Shown here: positions 1 to 9,505 of the stretch, in pieces
Layout of the letters: each line of letters begins with the position of its first letter
Numbering within the stretch: the first letter of the stretch is position 1
From: OM182 bacterium
Lineage (GTDB): Bacteria; Pseudomonadota; Gammaproteobacteria; Pseudomonadales; Azotimanducaceae
Assembly: GCA_004213835.1 (NCBI GenBank)
Contig: SHAE01000001.1
Span: 1-64,000, forward strand
Direction: 5' to 3'
Length of the DNA stretch: 64,000 nt
Notes under the pieces: model-generated
Database searches by the model: none
What the model saw: only the letters and a program-made list of their open reading frames with translations
What the model was told of the DNA's origin: nothing
Translations under genes and position numbers: made by a program

Positions 1-388
1 CGCGCTTGCCCCGTAGCGGCGTATGGCCGCTGGCACAGACCAGTCGATCAGGGTTGTCCGCCCACAGCAATTCAACCAACTCTGCGGGCCACTTGGCCGC
101 CATGAGTTTGGCGGCATTGAACACCATGATATGCCACGCCGCCGCGGTATCGCTGCCGGCAACCTCCTCGCAAACCGCAGCACAGGTCATGGGCGTCACT
201 TCATCGCCGCCCAAGCCGCTGGGCAAAAACAATCGCGGAATACGCGCCTCGACAATGGCTGCAAAGCTGTCGTCGTGCAGGCGGCTTGCTTGCTCAGACC
301 AGCTCGAATGCGCGGTCAGGCGCCCTTGTACCGACGCGACGCGCGCTAACGCTTCTTGTTGTTCTGTGAACGTTTGTTGTGCCGTCAT
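1..388 (-). CDS. Acyl-CoA dehydrogenase-fold flavoenzyme (HsaA-like monooxygenase type), C-terminus cut by window edge
   Basis: The first 129 codons are visible, starting at an ATG at 388 preceded by an AAGGGGG ribosome binding site; the frame is still open at base 1. The N-terminal helical segment contains ARIPRLFLPSGLGG, a CEEVAGSDTAAAW block and a WADNPD segment. This is the pattern of the acyl-CoA dehydrogenase superfamily branch that includes flavin-dependent hydroxylases such as HsaA/HpaB-like enzymes, rather than classical fatty acyl-CoA dehydrogenases. The FAD-binding middle and C-terminal domains lie outside the window, so substrate and reaction cannot be assigned. It is transcribed away from the 497-base gap at 389-885. 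The family is fairly secure; the subfamily is inference. Confidence 0.6.
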   Translation of the reverse strand, partial: MTAQQTFTEQQEALARVASVQGRLTAHSSWSEQASRLHDDSFAAIVEARIPRLFLPSGLGGDEVTPMTCAAVCEEVAGSDTAAAWHIMVFNAAKLMAAKWPAELVELLWADNPDRLVCASGHTPLRGKR

Positions 389-885
389 TGTGCCCCCTTA
401 CATGGCCCCACGGTTATGGCCGTCGATAAGATCTGCGTTGTCAATCATGTCACACAAACCCCTTGGGCTCAGCCCGAAACCGCTTGACCCAAACATCCCC
501 GCCGCGACCGACGAACCCATTTACCATCAAGCCGCATACGCCAGCCAAACAGCTCGACAATTATTTGCGCGTTTTGCGTATCGCTAAGATATTGAGATTT
601 ATGAACTTTCACATATTGAAACAAATTAAATCTCAGCGACGGCTTTTCATCCAAAGAAAGTTCTGTATCCTGTCAATCCTCACCAGCTGTAGCTGTACAT
701 GCATACAGTAATTTTCCTCGGCAGGGCAATTGCATTGATGTAGCGTCGGCTCGGCTGGTTGAGACCACCCCACCAGCATCTCGCCCGTTCATCTTTTTCT
801 GCAGTCCTGAGTTGACCACTCAGTCGACCATATTTTCTTGGCCACTTTTTTGCGGCCACAAACACCATTGCACCAGGCTTTGACT
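389..885. other. Intergenic gap, AT-rich core, no gene supported
   Basis: This stretch separates the truncated flavoenzyme gene from cysQ. Bases 550-670 are clearly richer in A+T than the surroundings and probably hold the promoter region of the flavoenzyme gene on the minus strand, but I could not pick a convincing -35/-10 pair. Short open frames here (for example 463-711 plus, 469-654 minus) have no recognisable product. Confidence 0.4.
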
Positions 886-1740
886 CTATAACGCAGGAAA
901 AGCTGGCAGCCGCGCTCGCCAAGGATAGGTCGCATCACCGACCGCAAGAAATTCTGGGTTGAGCAAACTTTCCTTAGTGTTGTAGGCCAGCGGCTCGCCG
1001 TCTGGCTGATATACACCGCCACCCGCCGCGGTGAGGACGGCTTGGGCTGCACCGATATCCCACTCGCTGGTGGGGCCAAGGCGGGGATAGATGTCTGCAC
1101 CACCCTCAGCCAATACACATAGCTTCAGCGAGCTACCGACAGGCCGTCGCTCGCATTCGTCGAACTGCGATGCCAACTCGGCAAGATAATTTTCCAAACG
1201 CTCGCCACCATGGTTGCGGCTTGCCACCACGCGAACCGCTTTTGCATCCTCGTCATAGGGCGTTGCGGGCAGCGTATGTTTGGCGCCGTTGATTTCAACG
1301 TAGGCGCGCAGACCGGGATCGCTTTGATGCACGTCGCCCACGTAAACTTTGTTCTGCACCGGCACACCAACAACGCCAAAGACCGCCTCATGGCCATCGA
1401 TCAAGGCAATGTTCACGGTGAATTCGCCGTTGCGATTGACGAATTCCTTTGTGCCATCCAGTGGATCCACAAGCCAGTAGCGCGCCCACTGAGACCGCTC
1501 AGCAAATGGCGGCGGCGCAGATTCTTCAGAAATAATCGGTATCTGCGGGGTGAGGGCTTGCAGGCCTGCTACGATGACCTGATGTGCCGCCAGATCCGCT
1601 TGGGTCAACGGCGATTCATCACTCTTGGTCTCAATCTCAAAGTCTGTCTCGTACACCTTCAAGATCGCTGCGCCAGCGTCCTCGACGATCTGCGTAACGC
1701 GATTAACCCACTCTTGGGGGATAGCCTCGGCCATATTCAT
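886..1740 (-). CDS. cysQ: 3'(2'),5'-bisphosphate nucleotidase CysQ
   Basis: This 284-residue protein of the inositol monophosphatase superfamily hydrolyses 3'-phosphoadenosine 5'-phosphate to AMP and phosphate, recycling the by-product of sulfate assimilation. The metal-binding signatures are visible: SEES at 71-74, DPLDGTKEF at 92-100 and WDIGAAQAV at 227-235, which supply the acidic ligands for Mg2+. The start is ambiguous by two codons (ATG at 1740 or 1734). It lies 18 bases downstream of nudE on the same strand, an arrangement also found in Pseudomonas, and is probably cotranscribed with it. Length matches the family. Confidence 0.93.
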   Translation of the reverse strand: MNMAEAIPQEWVNRVTQIVEDAGAAILKVYETDFEIETKSDESPLTQADLAAHQVIVAGLQALTPQIPIISEESAPPPFAERSQWARYWLVDPLDGTKEFVNRNGEFTVNIALIDGHEAVFGVVGVPVQNKVYVGDVHQSDPGLRAYVEINGAKHTLPATPYDEDAKAVRVVASRNHGGERLENYLAELASQFDECERRPVGSSLKLCVLAEGGADIYPRLGPTSEWDIGAAQAVLTAAGGGVYQPDGEPLAYNTKESLLNPEFLAVGDATYPWRARLPAFPAL

Positions 1741-1758
1741 TCCTCGAAGTCTTCTTGG

Positions 1759-2310
1759 TTAGCAAACGGTACTTGGCCGCAGCTGCGGCAGACAGAGCAT
1801 CAGCGCGGCAATCGCGCGAGCCTCATAAAACTCTTCGTGATCGAGTAGCTCGTCGATCTTTGCCAGCGGCCAAAGCACCAGTTCAGGGGGTTCAGGCTCG
1901 TCACCGGGTAAGTCGTGGACGTACAGATCCTTTGCCATCACAACATTGATGGTGAATCCCATATGCCCCGGGGCAATACTTAAACGCTTCACAAAACGCA
2001 CATCTTTGGCGCCAAAACCTGCTTCCTCAGCCAGCTCTCTGGCAGCCGCCGCTTCTAGGCTCTCACCCGGTTCCGCCGCTCCCTTGGGTAACGTTAACTG
2101 AAATTCGTGAAAGCCCGCCGCATACTCCCGTATGAGCAACAGTTCGTCGTTATCGTTGATGGCCACGACGATCACACCTGGCTCACCCACCGCGGGCAGC
2201 CGCTCATACACCCGCTCAACACCATTGCTGAACGTTAAGTGCAGGGCTTCAATTGTGAAAAACCGGCTCTGCGCCATGGTTTGGATTTTACGAATTAGCG
2301 GTAGTGGCAT
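1759..2310 (-). CDS. nudE: ADP compounds hydrolase NudE (Nudix)
   Basis: This 183-residue Nudix hydrolase is expected to cleave ADP-ribose, Ap3A and NADH into nucleoside monophosphates. The Nudix box spans about residues 77-99 and reads G-x5-E-x7-REL-x-EE-x-G, with all catalytic residues present. The N-terminal block (ARSRLFTVE-like, here MAQSRFFTIE) matches NudE rather than other Nudix families. It is divergent from yrfG and probably forms an operon with cysQ downstream; both act on adenine nucleotide by-products. Confidence 0.92.
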   Translation of the reverse strand: MPLPLIRKIQTMAQSRFFTIEALHLTFSNGVERVYERLPAVGEPGVIVVAINDNDELLLIREYAAGFHEFQLTLPKGAAEPGESLEAAAARELAEEAGFGAKDVRFVKRLSIAPGHMGFTINVVMAKDLYVHDLPGDEPEPPELVLWPLAKIDELLDHEEFYEARAIAALMLCLPQLRPSTVC

Positions 2311-2437
2311 GGGAATTCACACTTCTGTGGATGCATAGCGGTTAATATGATCGGCATTCGTGACGCAAATCGGGTCTGTTGCCATAACCCGCCATTGCCA
2401 GCCTACAACGAACGCATCAAAGGGGTGCTGTCCATCT

Positions 2438-3121
2438 ATGAATGTCAGTCGAGATCATACCCCAGTACCTTGGGATGCCATCGATACCGTTCTGTTGGAT
2501 ATGGACGGCACGCTTCTCGACCTGAATTACGACAATCAGATTTTTTCGCATCTATTACCCAACGCATTCGCAAAACACCATGAGCTCACCCTCGCGGCGG
2601 CGAGCCAGCAGCTAGGCGATCATATGGCGAAAGTTAGCGGCACCATGGACTTTTATCGGCTGGATTACTGGCGTGATCTGACCGGGCTCGACATTTTGGC
2701 CCTGCACGAGCAGGCCGCCAACTTAATCTGCTTTCTGCCCAGCGCAGAGGGGTTTTTGCGGACTCTATCCGAGCATGGCAAGCGCACCCTCATTGTTACC
2801 AATGCAGACCGGCAATCCTTCGCCATTAAAGATCGAGTGCTGCGGTTATCACCGCGCGTCAACCATGTGATCTCCAGTCACGACCTTGGCATACCGAAAG
2901 AGGACAACGCGTTTTGGGTGTGGCTGACCGAGCAATATGACCTAAACCCATCCACCACCTTGTTTGTTGATGACACGCCGAGAGTGCTCAGGGCCGCCGA
3001 GACTTTCGGTATTGCGCATACTCTGGCCGTGGCGCAGCCAGACCAGCAGCGCCCACCAAGGGATATGCAGGGTCGACCCAGCTTCGATCACTACGCTCAA
3101 TTGATCGCGGAGCTAGCGTGA
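2438..3121 (+). CDS. yrfG: GMP/IMP nucleotidase YrfG (HAD hydrolase)
   Basis: This 227-residue HAD-superfamily phosphatase carries motif I DMDGT at 21-25, motif II around IVTNAD (119-124), Lys154 and motif IV FVDDT at 176-180. The YrfG family dephosphorylates purine mononucleotides such as GMP and IMP. I chose the ATG at 2438 because the family homology begins shortly after it and a GGGGT-like ribosome site precedes it; an upstream in-frame ATG at 2360 adds 26 unlikely residues. It overlaps hslR by four bases (GTGA), so the two are translationally coupled. Divergent neighbour: nudE. Confidence 0.85.
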   Translation: MNVSRDHTPVPWDAIDTVLLDMDGTLLDLNYDNQIFSHLLPNAFAKHHELTLAAASQQLGDHMAKVSGTMDFYRLDYWRDLTGLDILALHEQAANLICFLPSAEGFLRTLSEHGKRTLIVTNADRQSFAIKDRVLRLSPRVNHVISSHDLGIPKEDNAFWVWLTEQYDLNPSTTLFVDDTPRVLRAAETFGIAHTLAVAQPDQQRPPRDMQGRPSFDHYAQLIAELA

Positions 3122-3525
3122 CTGCGGTGCGGATAGATCGATGGCTGTGGGCGGCACGTTTTTTCAAGACCCGCTCCATGGCTAAATCTGCAGTGGAAGG
3201 TGGCAAAGTGCACCTAGACGGCAACCGTGTGAAACCGTCCAAGGAGCTACGGCCCGGGCAAACGCTGCAGATTCGCCGCGGCGACTTGGTGCAAACCGTC
3301 GTCATTCAAGCGCTGTCCCAACAACGCGGCCCAGCGACGGTCGCGCAGACACTTTACGAGGAAACGCCAGAGAGCATTGAGCTGCGCGAACTGCGCAAAA
3401 GCACCCAACGGATGGAGCGGGCTGGCCTGAGAGTACCCAGCTCTCGGCCGGACAAAAAGGATCGCCGTGCGCTGGCTCAGCTGCGCGATCTGGATCAAGG
3501 CTGGCAACAAACCCCGGATCCTTAG
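3118..3525 (+). CDS. hslR: Ribosome-associated heat shock protein Hsp15
   Basis: This 135-residue basic RNA-binding protein has an S4 domain over roughly residues 1-65 (RIDRWLWAARFFKTRS, then VHLDGNRVKPS). Hsp15 binds the 50S subunit carrying a stalled peptidyl-tRNA and frees the A site so that recycling can occur. Translation starts at a GTG that overlaps the yrfG stop codon, giving tight coupling. The hslO chaperone gene starts 19 bases downstream, as in E. coli and Pseudomonas. The C-terminal third is rich in Arg and Lys, as usual for the family. Confidence 0.92.
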   Translation: MTAVRIDRWLWAARFFKTRSMAKSAVEGGKVHLDGNRVKPSKELRPGQTLQIRRGDLVQTVVIQALSQQRGPATVAQTLYEETPESIELRELRKSTQRMERAGLRVPSSRPDKKDRRALAQLRDLDQGWQQTPDP

Positions 3526-3544
3526 CGCGACCTGCTAGGAACCT

Positions 3545-4495
3545 ATGAATCTGCTGGACACCCCTATGGACGTACTTTTTCGTTTTAGTTTCGCCGACTT
3601 ACCGATCCGCGGTCAGTGGGTTCGGCTGCAATCGTCGTTGCACGCTGCCGGGCAATTCCGGGCCTATCCCCCCCAAGCCAGCAACTTGCTCGGACAAATG
3701 CTCGCAAGCGTTGCCATGATCGCTGACAACCTGAAATTCTCCGGCGCTGTCGCGTTACAGTCTCAGGGAAACGGCGCGTTACGCCGCTCCTTGGCGGAGT
3801 GTCGTGACCACACCAACCTGCGCGGCATCATGCATTTGACCGATGACGCGAGTTTTCCGTCAAGCTACCAAGATATCGGCGCTTGGCTCGGTCAAGGACA
3901 ACTCGCCATTACGCTACTGCCAGACGAGGAAACCGGCATGCAGCCGTATCAAGGCCTAGTCGCCTTGGACCAAGCAGATTTGGCAAAGTGTCTGGAAGAC
4001 TACTTTGAGCGTTCTGAACAATTGGCTACCCGTCTGTTTTTCGCCGGCGGCACCGAGCAGGGCGCGGATCAACGTGTGACGGGGTTATTGCTACAACGCT
4101 TGCCCAATCACCCGGATGCATCTGACGCTGAGCGTGATGCAGCCCAAGATGCTTGGGAGACGCTCACTGCGTTGGCTGCGACCGTGACGGATGCAGAGCT
4201 GGCAACCCTCGACGCGCCAACCCTGCTGCATCGCCTCTTTCACGAATATCCCTGTACGTTGCAGCCAGCCAAAGCCCTGCACTATCAGTGCACCTGCACC
4301 CTAGATCGAACAGACAGCACCTTGAGGATGCTTGGCGAGGATGATTTGCAAGCATTGCTCATCGAGCGCGGCGAGATAACCGTAGATTGCGAATTCTGCG
4401 GCAAACGCTATCGCTACGCACAGGCTGATGTTGATCGGGTTATTGGTAGCACCGAGGCGCCTTGGCAGCCATCTGGACGGGGGCCGCTGCACTAG
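3545..4495 (+). CDS. hslO: Redox-regulated chaperone Hsp33
   Basis: This 316-residue cytoplasmic holdase is switched on by oxidation. Its zinc centre is visible in the C-terminus as CTC at 249-251 and CEFC at 282-285; in reduced cells these four cysteines bind Zn2+, and disulfide formation unfolds the linker and exposes the substrate site. An AGGA ribosome binding site lies just before the ATG. It is the third gene of the yrfG-hslR-hslO run. The protein is slightly longer than E. coli Hsp33 because of an insert before the zinc domain (about residues 190-225). Confidence 0.94.
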   Translation: MNLLDTPMDVLFRFSFADLPIRGQWVRLQSSLHAAGQFRAYPPQASNLLGQMLASVAMIADNLKFSGAVALQSQGNGALRRSLAECRDHTNLRGIMHLTDDASFPSSYQDIGAWLGQGQLAITLLPDEETGMQPYQGLVALDQADLAKCLEDYFERSEQLATRLFFAGGTEQGADQRVTGLLLQRLPNHPDASDAERDAAQDAWETLTALAATVTDAELATLDAPTLLHRLFHEYPCTLQPAKALHYQCTCTLDRTDSTLRMLGEDDLQALLIERGEITVDCEFCGKRYRYAQADVDRVIGSTEAPWQPSGRGPLH

Positions 4496-4561
4496 GCCGA
4501 GGGCTGAAAATCGTTTTACGTCGAGGCAAGCAACATATGCCCAGAATTCGTGCATTCTCGG

Positions 4562-4582
4562 TATGCCAATCTCTGGCATAAT
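4562..4582 (+). promoter_or_regulatory. pckA promoter -10 overlapping a perfect 7-bp inverted repeat
   Basis: TGGCATAAT (CATAAT at 4577-4582 with a TG extension) is an extended -10 element 40 bases before the pckA ATG; the -35 region is poor. TATGCCA (4562-4568) and TGGCATA (4574-4580) form a perfect inverted repeat with a 5-base spacer that overlaps this -10. It could be an operator for a dimeric repressor. The promoter call is moderate and the operator role is inference. Confidence 0.45.
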
Positions 4583-4621
4583 CGCCGGCCGCCGAACAGT
4601 TACCCTTTTGCAAAAAATAAT

Positions 4622-6154
4622 ATGACTACTAACACTCTGATCGACCTACCCACCGCCGACCTTGCTGAGCAAGCTGTGACGCGGGGCGAAGGCAAATTTG
4701 CCAGCAACGGCGCGATTGTCGTCGAAACTGGCGCTCGAACCGGTCGCTCTCCCAAAGACCGCTTTATTGTCGACGAACCTTCCACATCAGAGTCCATCGA
4801 CTGGGGCGATATCAACCAGCCCATCGCAGCAGATGTCTTCGATCAACTGTGGGATCGAGTGCAGGTTCACGTCACCGAGCGCGAAACCTTTTTGTCCCAT
4901 CTGCATGTGGGCGCGGACCCCGAGCATTATCTGCCGATCGAGGTCACGACCGAATACGCGTGGCACGGGCTCTTTGGCCGATCACTCTTTATTACCCCAG
5001 ATCACTACAACCCCCACAACAAAGAAGTGTGGCGGGTGGTCAATGCACCAACATTCCAGTGCGACCCCGAGCGCGATGGCACCAACAGTGACGGCACGGT
5101 GATGATCAACTTTGCCCAGCGCAAAGTACTGATTGCCGGTATGCGCTATGCAGGGGAAATGAAAAAGTCGATGTTCTCCGTGCTGAACTTTCTGCTGCCG
5201 GAGAAAGATGTCTTACCCATGCACTGTTCTGCCAATGCCGGGCCAAACGAGGATGTGACGCTATTCTTCGGGCTGTCCGGTACCGGCAAGACAACGTTGT
5301 CGGCTGATCCTGATCGTTTGCTGATTGGCGACGACGAACATGGTTGGGGCAAGGGCACGGTCTTCAACTTCGAAGGCGGCTGCTATGCCAAGTGCATTGA
5401 TCTAACGCGCAAGAACGAACCGGTGATTTATGACGCCATTCGCTTTGGCGCCATCGTTGAGAATGTGGTCATCGACGAGGGGCGCAATCCGGACTATGCA
5501 GACAGCTCACTGACGGAAAATACACGAGCCTGTTACCCGCGCAGCAACATCGACGCCAAGGTGCCAGAAAACCGCGGCGGTGAACCCAACAACATTATCT
5601 TTCTCACCTGCGATGTCAGCGGGGTATTGCCACCGGTTTCCGTGCTATCAAAAGAAGCAGCGGCCTATCACTTTTTGTCCGGTTATACCGCGGCGGTAGG
5701 CTCCACCGAAATCGGTTCGACCGAAGCTTACAAAGCAACCTTCTCAACCTGCTTTGGCGCACCATTCTTTCCGCGCCCTGCAGGCGTCTACGCCGATCTA
5801 CTCATCAAGCGAATAGAAGAGTTCGGTTCTCGGGTCTACTTGGTCAACACCGGCTGGACCGGCGGCGGCTACGGTGTTGGTGAACGTTTCAACATTCCAA
5901 CCACCCGAGCAATCATCGCCGCCGTACAAAGCGGTGCTCTAGCCGACGCGGCGACGACTCGTATTGCTGGCTTGAATCTGGATATCCCGGTTGCGGTGCC
6001 GGGTGTTGATGCAAATTTGTTAAACCCTCGAGATACATGGTCGGACAAAGAAGCGTACGATACGGCTGCGGCGAGCTTGATAAGCAAGTTCCAAGAGAAC
6101 TTCCAGCGTTTTGATGTCGAGCCAAGCATTGTTGCCGCTGGGCCAGCCGCCTAG
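4622..6154 (+). CDS. pckA: Phosphoenolpyruvate carboxykinase (ATP)
   Basis: This 510-residue enzyme converts oxaloacetate and ATP to phosphoenolpyruvate, ADP and CO2, the entry to gluconeogenesis. The kinase-1a P-loop GLSGTGKTT lies at 217-225, followed by GDDEHGWG (236-243) and the FEGGCYAK block (250-257) of the active site. I chose the ATG at 4622, where family homology begins ([10 protein letters not shown]); the open frame extends 24 codons further upstream, through the promoter region. No strong Shine-Dalgarno is visible. It stands alone after hslO, with its own promoter, as in pseudomonads. Expected use: growth on organic and amino acids. Confidence 0.96.
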   Translation: MTTNTLIDLPTADLAEQAVTRGEGKFASNGAIVVETGARTGRSPKDRFIVDEPSTSESIDWGDINQPIAADVFDQLWDRVQVHVTERETFLSHLHVGADPEHYLPIEVTTEYAWHGLFGRSLFITPDHYNPHNKEVWRVVNAPTFQCDPERDGTNSDGTVMINFAQRKVLIAGMRYAGEMKKSMFSVLNFLLPEKDVLPMHCSANAGPNEDVTLFFGLSGTGKTTLSADPDRLLIGDDEHGWGKGTVFNFEGGCYAKCIDLTRKNEPVIYDAIRFGAIVENVVIDEGRNPDYADSSLTENTRACYPRSNIDAKVPENRGGEPNNIIFLTCDVSGVLPPVSVLSKEAAAYHFLSGYTAAVGSTEIGSTEAYKATFSTCFGAPFFPRPAGVYADLLIKRIEEFGSRVYLVNTGWTGGGYGVGERFNIPTTRAIIAAVQSGALADAATTRIAGLNLDIPVAVPGVDANLLNPRDTWSDKEAYDTAAASLISKFQENFQRFDVEPSIVAAGPAA

Positions 6155-6243
6155 CCTGCTTTTTTGCATCACCGCCTGACCGGGCCGCCATATTTGCTCG
6201 GTTTCGGTGGTGTTACACGCTTTGGGGGAAGCATGATCTAGCC

Positions 6244-7824
6244 ATGCAGTTGGATAACGCCACAATTCATGCGCTGGGGCAGCCCAATGTCGGACTGGAT
6301 CGCCTCATTCGAGGCATCGAGAAAGAAAGCCTGAGAGTGCATGCAGATGGCTCGCTATCCCAGTCTGCGCATCCACCAAGCTTAGGCTCTGCGCTTACCC
6401 ACCGGGCGATCACCACAGATTTCTCTGAAGCACAGCTAGAGCTCATCACCGGTACTCACCCGAGCCCTGAAGACGTGCTACAGGAGCTATCGGATATTCA
6501 CGTCTTCGTGCAACAAAACATCGGCCAAGAATTGCTTTGGCCCAGCAGCATGCCCTGCATCTTGGCCGCCGATCAGGACAAGATTCCCCTAGGACAGTAT
6601 GGCTCCTCAAACATTGCCCAAGCGAAAACCGTCTACCGACGCGGTCTCGGCAACCGCTATGGGCGTTTGATGCAGACCATCTCAGGCATTCACTACAATT
6701 TTTCTGTGCCCGAGGAACTGTGGAGCGCGCTGGGGAAATCGGATCAGCAAAGCCAAACCGACGCCTACTTTGGCATGATCCGTAATTTTCGTCGGTGGTC
6801 TTGGTTGCTACTGTACTTATTTGGCGCAGCGCCCGCGGTCTGCCGATCCTTCGTACAAAACATGGATCACGGCCTAGAGCAATTTAACGAGGGAACTTAT
6901 TACCTGCCCCACGCCACCAGCCTGCGCATGGGACGTTTGGGCTACCAAAGCGAGGCGCAAAGTGCGCTGGATGTGTCCTACAACTCGGTAGCAGATTACT
7001 CACGCTCGATGCGCATCGGTCTGACGGAGAGCTTTCCCGATTACGCGGCCATTCGCCCGGCCAAGGACCAAAAGCACCCCCAGCTCAACGACGCCGTCCT
7101 GCAAATTGAAAACGAGTTCTACGGCACCATTCGCCCCAAGCGCACCACCCGCAGCGGCGAACGGCCCTTGGCCGCGCTGAATGAGCGGGGTGTTGAATAT
7201 GTAGAGGTGCGATGCGTCGACTTAAATCCATTCGAACCCTTGGGCATCAATGCCGAGCAGATTCGATTTCTGGACACCTTTTTGCTGCTCTGCATGCTGG
7301 CGCCTTCGCCTCCAGATTCCGCCGAGTCGAGAGCCAGTTTAGGTCGAAATCAAACCCGTGTGGTCGAACGCGGCCGAGAACCTGGGCTGCAACTTGAAAC
7401 CGAAAATGGCCTCGTCGCCCTGTCTGCTTGGGCGACGCAATTGTTGGCGGCGTGCGAACCCATCGCTCATGCCCTCGATCAAGCCCGCGATAGCAACGCC
7501 AGCAACCACAACGATACGCTAGCTGATTCAGCAACAGCGTATGAGGCCAGTTTGCAGGCGCAAAAAGACAAAGTCGCTCGCCCGTCTCTCACGCCATCGG
7601 CCCAAGTGATTGCCGCCATGGCGACCCACGGCTCTTTCTACAAGTTCACCATGCATCAAGCGCAGAAGATTCAGCAACATTTGCAGGCTGCACCCATCGC
7701 GCCTGCAACCCTCACCGCATTGCAGGAGGAGTCCGCAGACTCGTTGTGGCGCCAAGCAGAGGTCGAGGCGGCGGATACCCAGACATTTGAGGAATTTCTG
7801 GAAGACTATCTTGCGCTGCCATAG
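6244..7824 (+). CDS. gshA: Glutamate-cysteine ligase (proteobacterial GshA)
   Basis: This 526-residue enzyme makes gamma-glutamylcysteine from glutamate, cysteine and ATP, the first and rate-limiting step of glutathione synthesis. The N-terminal active-site blocks are clear: GIEKESLRV at 24-32 and the ITTDFSEAQLELIT segment at 56-69, both typical of the E. coli-type family; the usual length is about 520 residues. The ATG at 6244 lies 89 bases after pckA. Its product helps set the thiol pool on which Hsp33, DsbB and thioredoxin, encoded nearby, depend, but there is no sign of a shared operon. Confidence 0.95.
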   Translation: MQLDNATIHALGQPNVGLDRLIRGIEKESLRVHADGSLSQSAHPPSLGSALTHRAITTDFSEAQLELITGTHPSPEDVLQELSDIHVFVQQNIGQELLWPSSMPCILAADQDKIPLGQYGSSNIAQAKTVYRRGLGNRYGRLMQTISGIHYNFSVPEELWSALGKSDQQSQTDAYFGMIRNFRRWSWLLLYLFGAAPAVCRSFVQNMDHGLEQFNEGTYYLPHATSLRMGRLGYQSEAQSALDVSYNSVADYSRSMRIGLTESFPDYAAIRPAKDQKHPQLNDAVLQIENEFYGTIRPKRTTRSGERPLAALNERGVEYVEVRCVDLNPFEPLGINAEQIRFLDTFLLLCMLAPSPPDSAESRASLGRNQTRVVERGREPGLQLETENGLVALSAWATQLLAACEPIAHALDQARDSNASNHNDTLADSATAYEASLQAQKDKVARPSLTPSAQVIAAMATHGSFYKFTMHQAQKIQQHLQAAPIAPATLTALQEESADSLWRQAEVEAADTQTFEEFLEDYLALP

Positions 7825-7856
7825 GCCATGACCCTTGGACCGGGCCTAGCGGGAAC

Positions 7857-8534
7857 ATGAATTTTCTCGCCCACTGCGCACTCGCACTAGAGGCAAGCCA
7901 GCGCTGGCCCCAAGGCCATACGCTGCGCCAAGGGCTACTCGCCGGCGCCATTTTTGCGGATTTCGGCAAGGGCCCTATCGACAACGGCCTGCCCCTCGAT
8001 TTGCAGACGGGTATCCGGCTGCACCGACGTATTGATGCCTTCTCGAACCAGCATCAGGCAATTCGTGATAGCTGCGCCACCTTTCCGCCTGAGCTGCGTC
8101 GCTACGCGCCGATATTCCTCGATATTCTTGGCGACTATTACCTGTCGCAGAACTGGGCGCAGTATTATGCGCATTCTCGAGCCACTCTAAGCCAGCAGTG
8201 TTACGAGGCTTGCGATATGTATTCGGTGCATCTCAGTGCTGAGCAAGCGGCACAGATGACGCAATTTCTGACCTATATGCGCAGCGCCGATCTGTTGGCC
8301 AATTACCATGATTGGCATCATATCGAGCGCGCCACGCATTCAGTATTGCGCCGACTCGACAAACTGCCCTTGCTAGATCAGGCCAACGTGGCACTGCATG
8401 ACCAGCGCGATTCAGGTGCGGCGGCTTTCAGCATATACTTTCAGGATATGCGCCACGCTCTGCCCGAATGGGTATCGCTTGTCGCAGGTGTTCGCCAGAG
8501 CACGCCATCCAACCGTCAGCGAGAAACGACTTGA
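7857..8534 (+). CDS. acpH: Acyl carrier protein phosphodiesterase
   Basis: This 225-residue protein matches AcpH (YajB), an HD-like metal-dependent hydrolase that removes 4'-phosphopantetheine from acyl carrier protein. The start MNFLAHC, the GAIFADFGKG block, the HRRID segment and the ILGDYYLSQNW block are characteristic, with His and Asp residues placed to bind metal. Its stop codon overlaps the TTG start of the following quinone reductase gene, so the two are coupled. The C-terminal 15 residues are not conserved in pattern. Confidence 0.88.
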   Translation: MNFLAHCALALEASQRWPQGHTLRQGLLAGAIFADFGKGPIDNGLPLDLQTGIRLHRRIDAFSNQHQAIRDSCATFPPELRRYAPIFLDILGDYYLSQNWAQYYAHSRATLSQQCYEACDMYSVHLSAEQAAQMTQFLTYMRSADLLANYHDWHHIERATHSVLRRLDKLPLLDQANVALHDQRDSGAAAFSIYFQDMRHALPEWVSLVAGVRQSTPSNRQRETT

Positions 8535-9505
8535 AAGCCGTACTTTGTGAATCATTTGGTCCAGCCGAAAACCTAACCTTGGCCGATATCGCTCCGCCAC
8601 AGCTATTGCCCGGACACGTCATTGTCGACATCCGCTCCTGTGCACTGAACTTTCCTGACGTGCTCATGGTCGAGGGCAAGTACCAGTCGCTACCACCCTT
8701 TCCATTTACACCCGGGGGCGAGTTTGCCGGTGTGGTCAGCGAGATCGCCGATGACGTCACCAGCTGGCAGGTTGGCGATGCTGTATTCGGTGCCTGCGGC
8801 CACGGCGCCATGGCGGAGAAAATCAGTGTGGCGGCCAAAGCCCTGCGACCCAAGCCAGAGGCCATGAGCTTTGCACAAGCCTCTGGTATCAGTACCACCT
8901 ACGGCACCTCATACTACGCGCTGAAACAACGCGCCAACCTCCGGCCCGCAGAGACCTTATTGGTTCTGGGCGCTGCTGGCGGGGTTGGGCTCGCAGCCGT
9001 CGAACTCGGCAAGGCCATGGGCGCAAGGGTTATTGCCGCTGCATCAAGTGCTGAGAAACTGCGCGTGGCACAGCAAGCGGGCGCCGACGAGTTGATTGAC
9101 TACAGCGACGGCGAGCTTAAAGACAAGGTTAAGGCATTGACCGACGGCAAGGGCGCCGACGTCATATACGATCCGGTGGGTGGACCGATGTTCGACCAAT
9201 GTATGCGATGCGTTAATTGGGAAGGGCGCGTGCTTATCGTCGGTTTTGTCGGTGGCGACATCCCCAAGGTACCCACCAATTTAATTTTGCTCAAAAGCTG
9301 CCAAGTGGTTGGTGTCTTTTACGGTGCGTTCTCTGGTCGCTTCCCCGCTGAGAACCAACAAAACTTCGCCGAGCTTATCGACATGTTCAGCCGAGGCGAT
9401 CTCAAAGCCTTGGTGGGCGGCGAGTATGCGCTGGCAGACTATGTGGAAGCGTTGAATTGCCTGTCGCAGCGACGGGCCGTTGGCAAAATCGTGGTGAATA
9501 TCTGA
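8531..9505 (+). CDS. NADPH:quinone oxidoreductase family protein (medium-chain reductase)
   Basis: This 324-residue zinc-independent medium-chain dehydrogenase/reductase resembles quinone oxidoreductases. The GroES-like N-terminal half contains the NFPDVLMVEGKYQ block, and the Rossmann half has the nucleotide motif GAAGGVG at 147-153. Cysteine ligands for structural zinc are missing, as expected for QOR-type enzymes. I chose TTG at 8531 because homology begins exactly there (KAVLCESFG) and it overlaps the acpH stop; an upstream ATG at 8468 would add residues with no family match. The gene ends overlapping the dsbB start. The true substrate is unknown. Confidence 0.82.
   Translation: MKAVLCESFGPAENLTLADIAPPQLLPGHVIVDIRSCALNFPDVLMVEGKYQSLPPFPFTPGGEFAGVVSEIADDVTSWQVGDAVFGACGHGAMAEKISVAAKALRPKPEAMSFAQASGISTTYGTSYYALKQRANLRPAETLLVLGAAGGVGLAAVELGKAMGARVIAAASSAEKLRVAQQAGADELIDYSDGELKDKVKALTDGKGADVIYDPVGGPMFDQCMRCVNWEGRVLIVGFVGGDIPKVPTNLILLKSCQVVGVFYGAFSGRFPAENQQNFAELIDMFSRGDLKALVGGEYALADYVEALNCLSQRRAVGKIVVNI

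Noticed and set aside
6-587. Long open frame on the plus strand over the first 0.6 kb
   Set aside because: It is antisense to the acyl-CoA dehydrogenase-type frame (1-388 minus), which has a ribosome site and family motifs; its own translation matches nothing and is rich in Ser, Thr and Pro as expected of a shadow frame.
469-654. 61-codon minus-strand frame in the first gap
   Set aside because: No recognisable product, no ribosome binding site, and it lies in AT-rich presumed promoter DNA.
1210-1848. 212-codon plus-strand frame opposite cysQ and nudE
   Set aside because: Antisense shadow of cysQ, which has all catalytic motifs.
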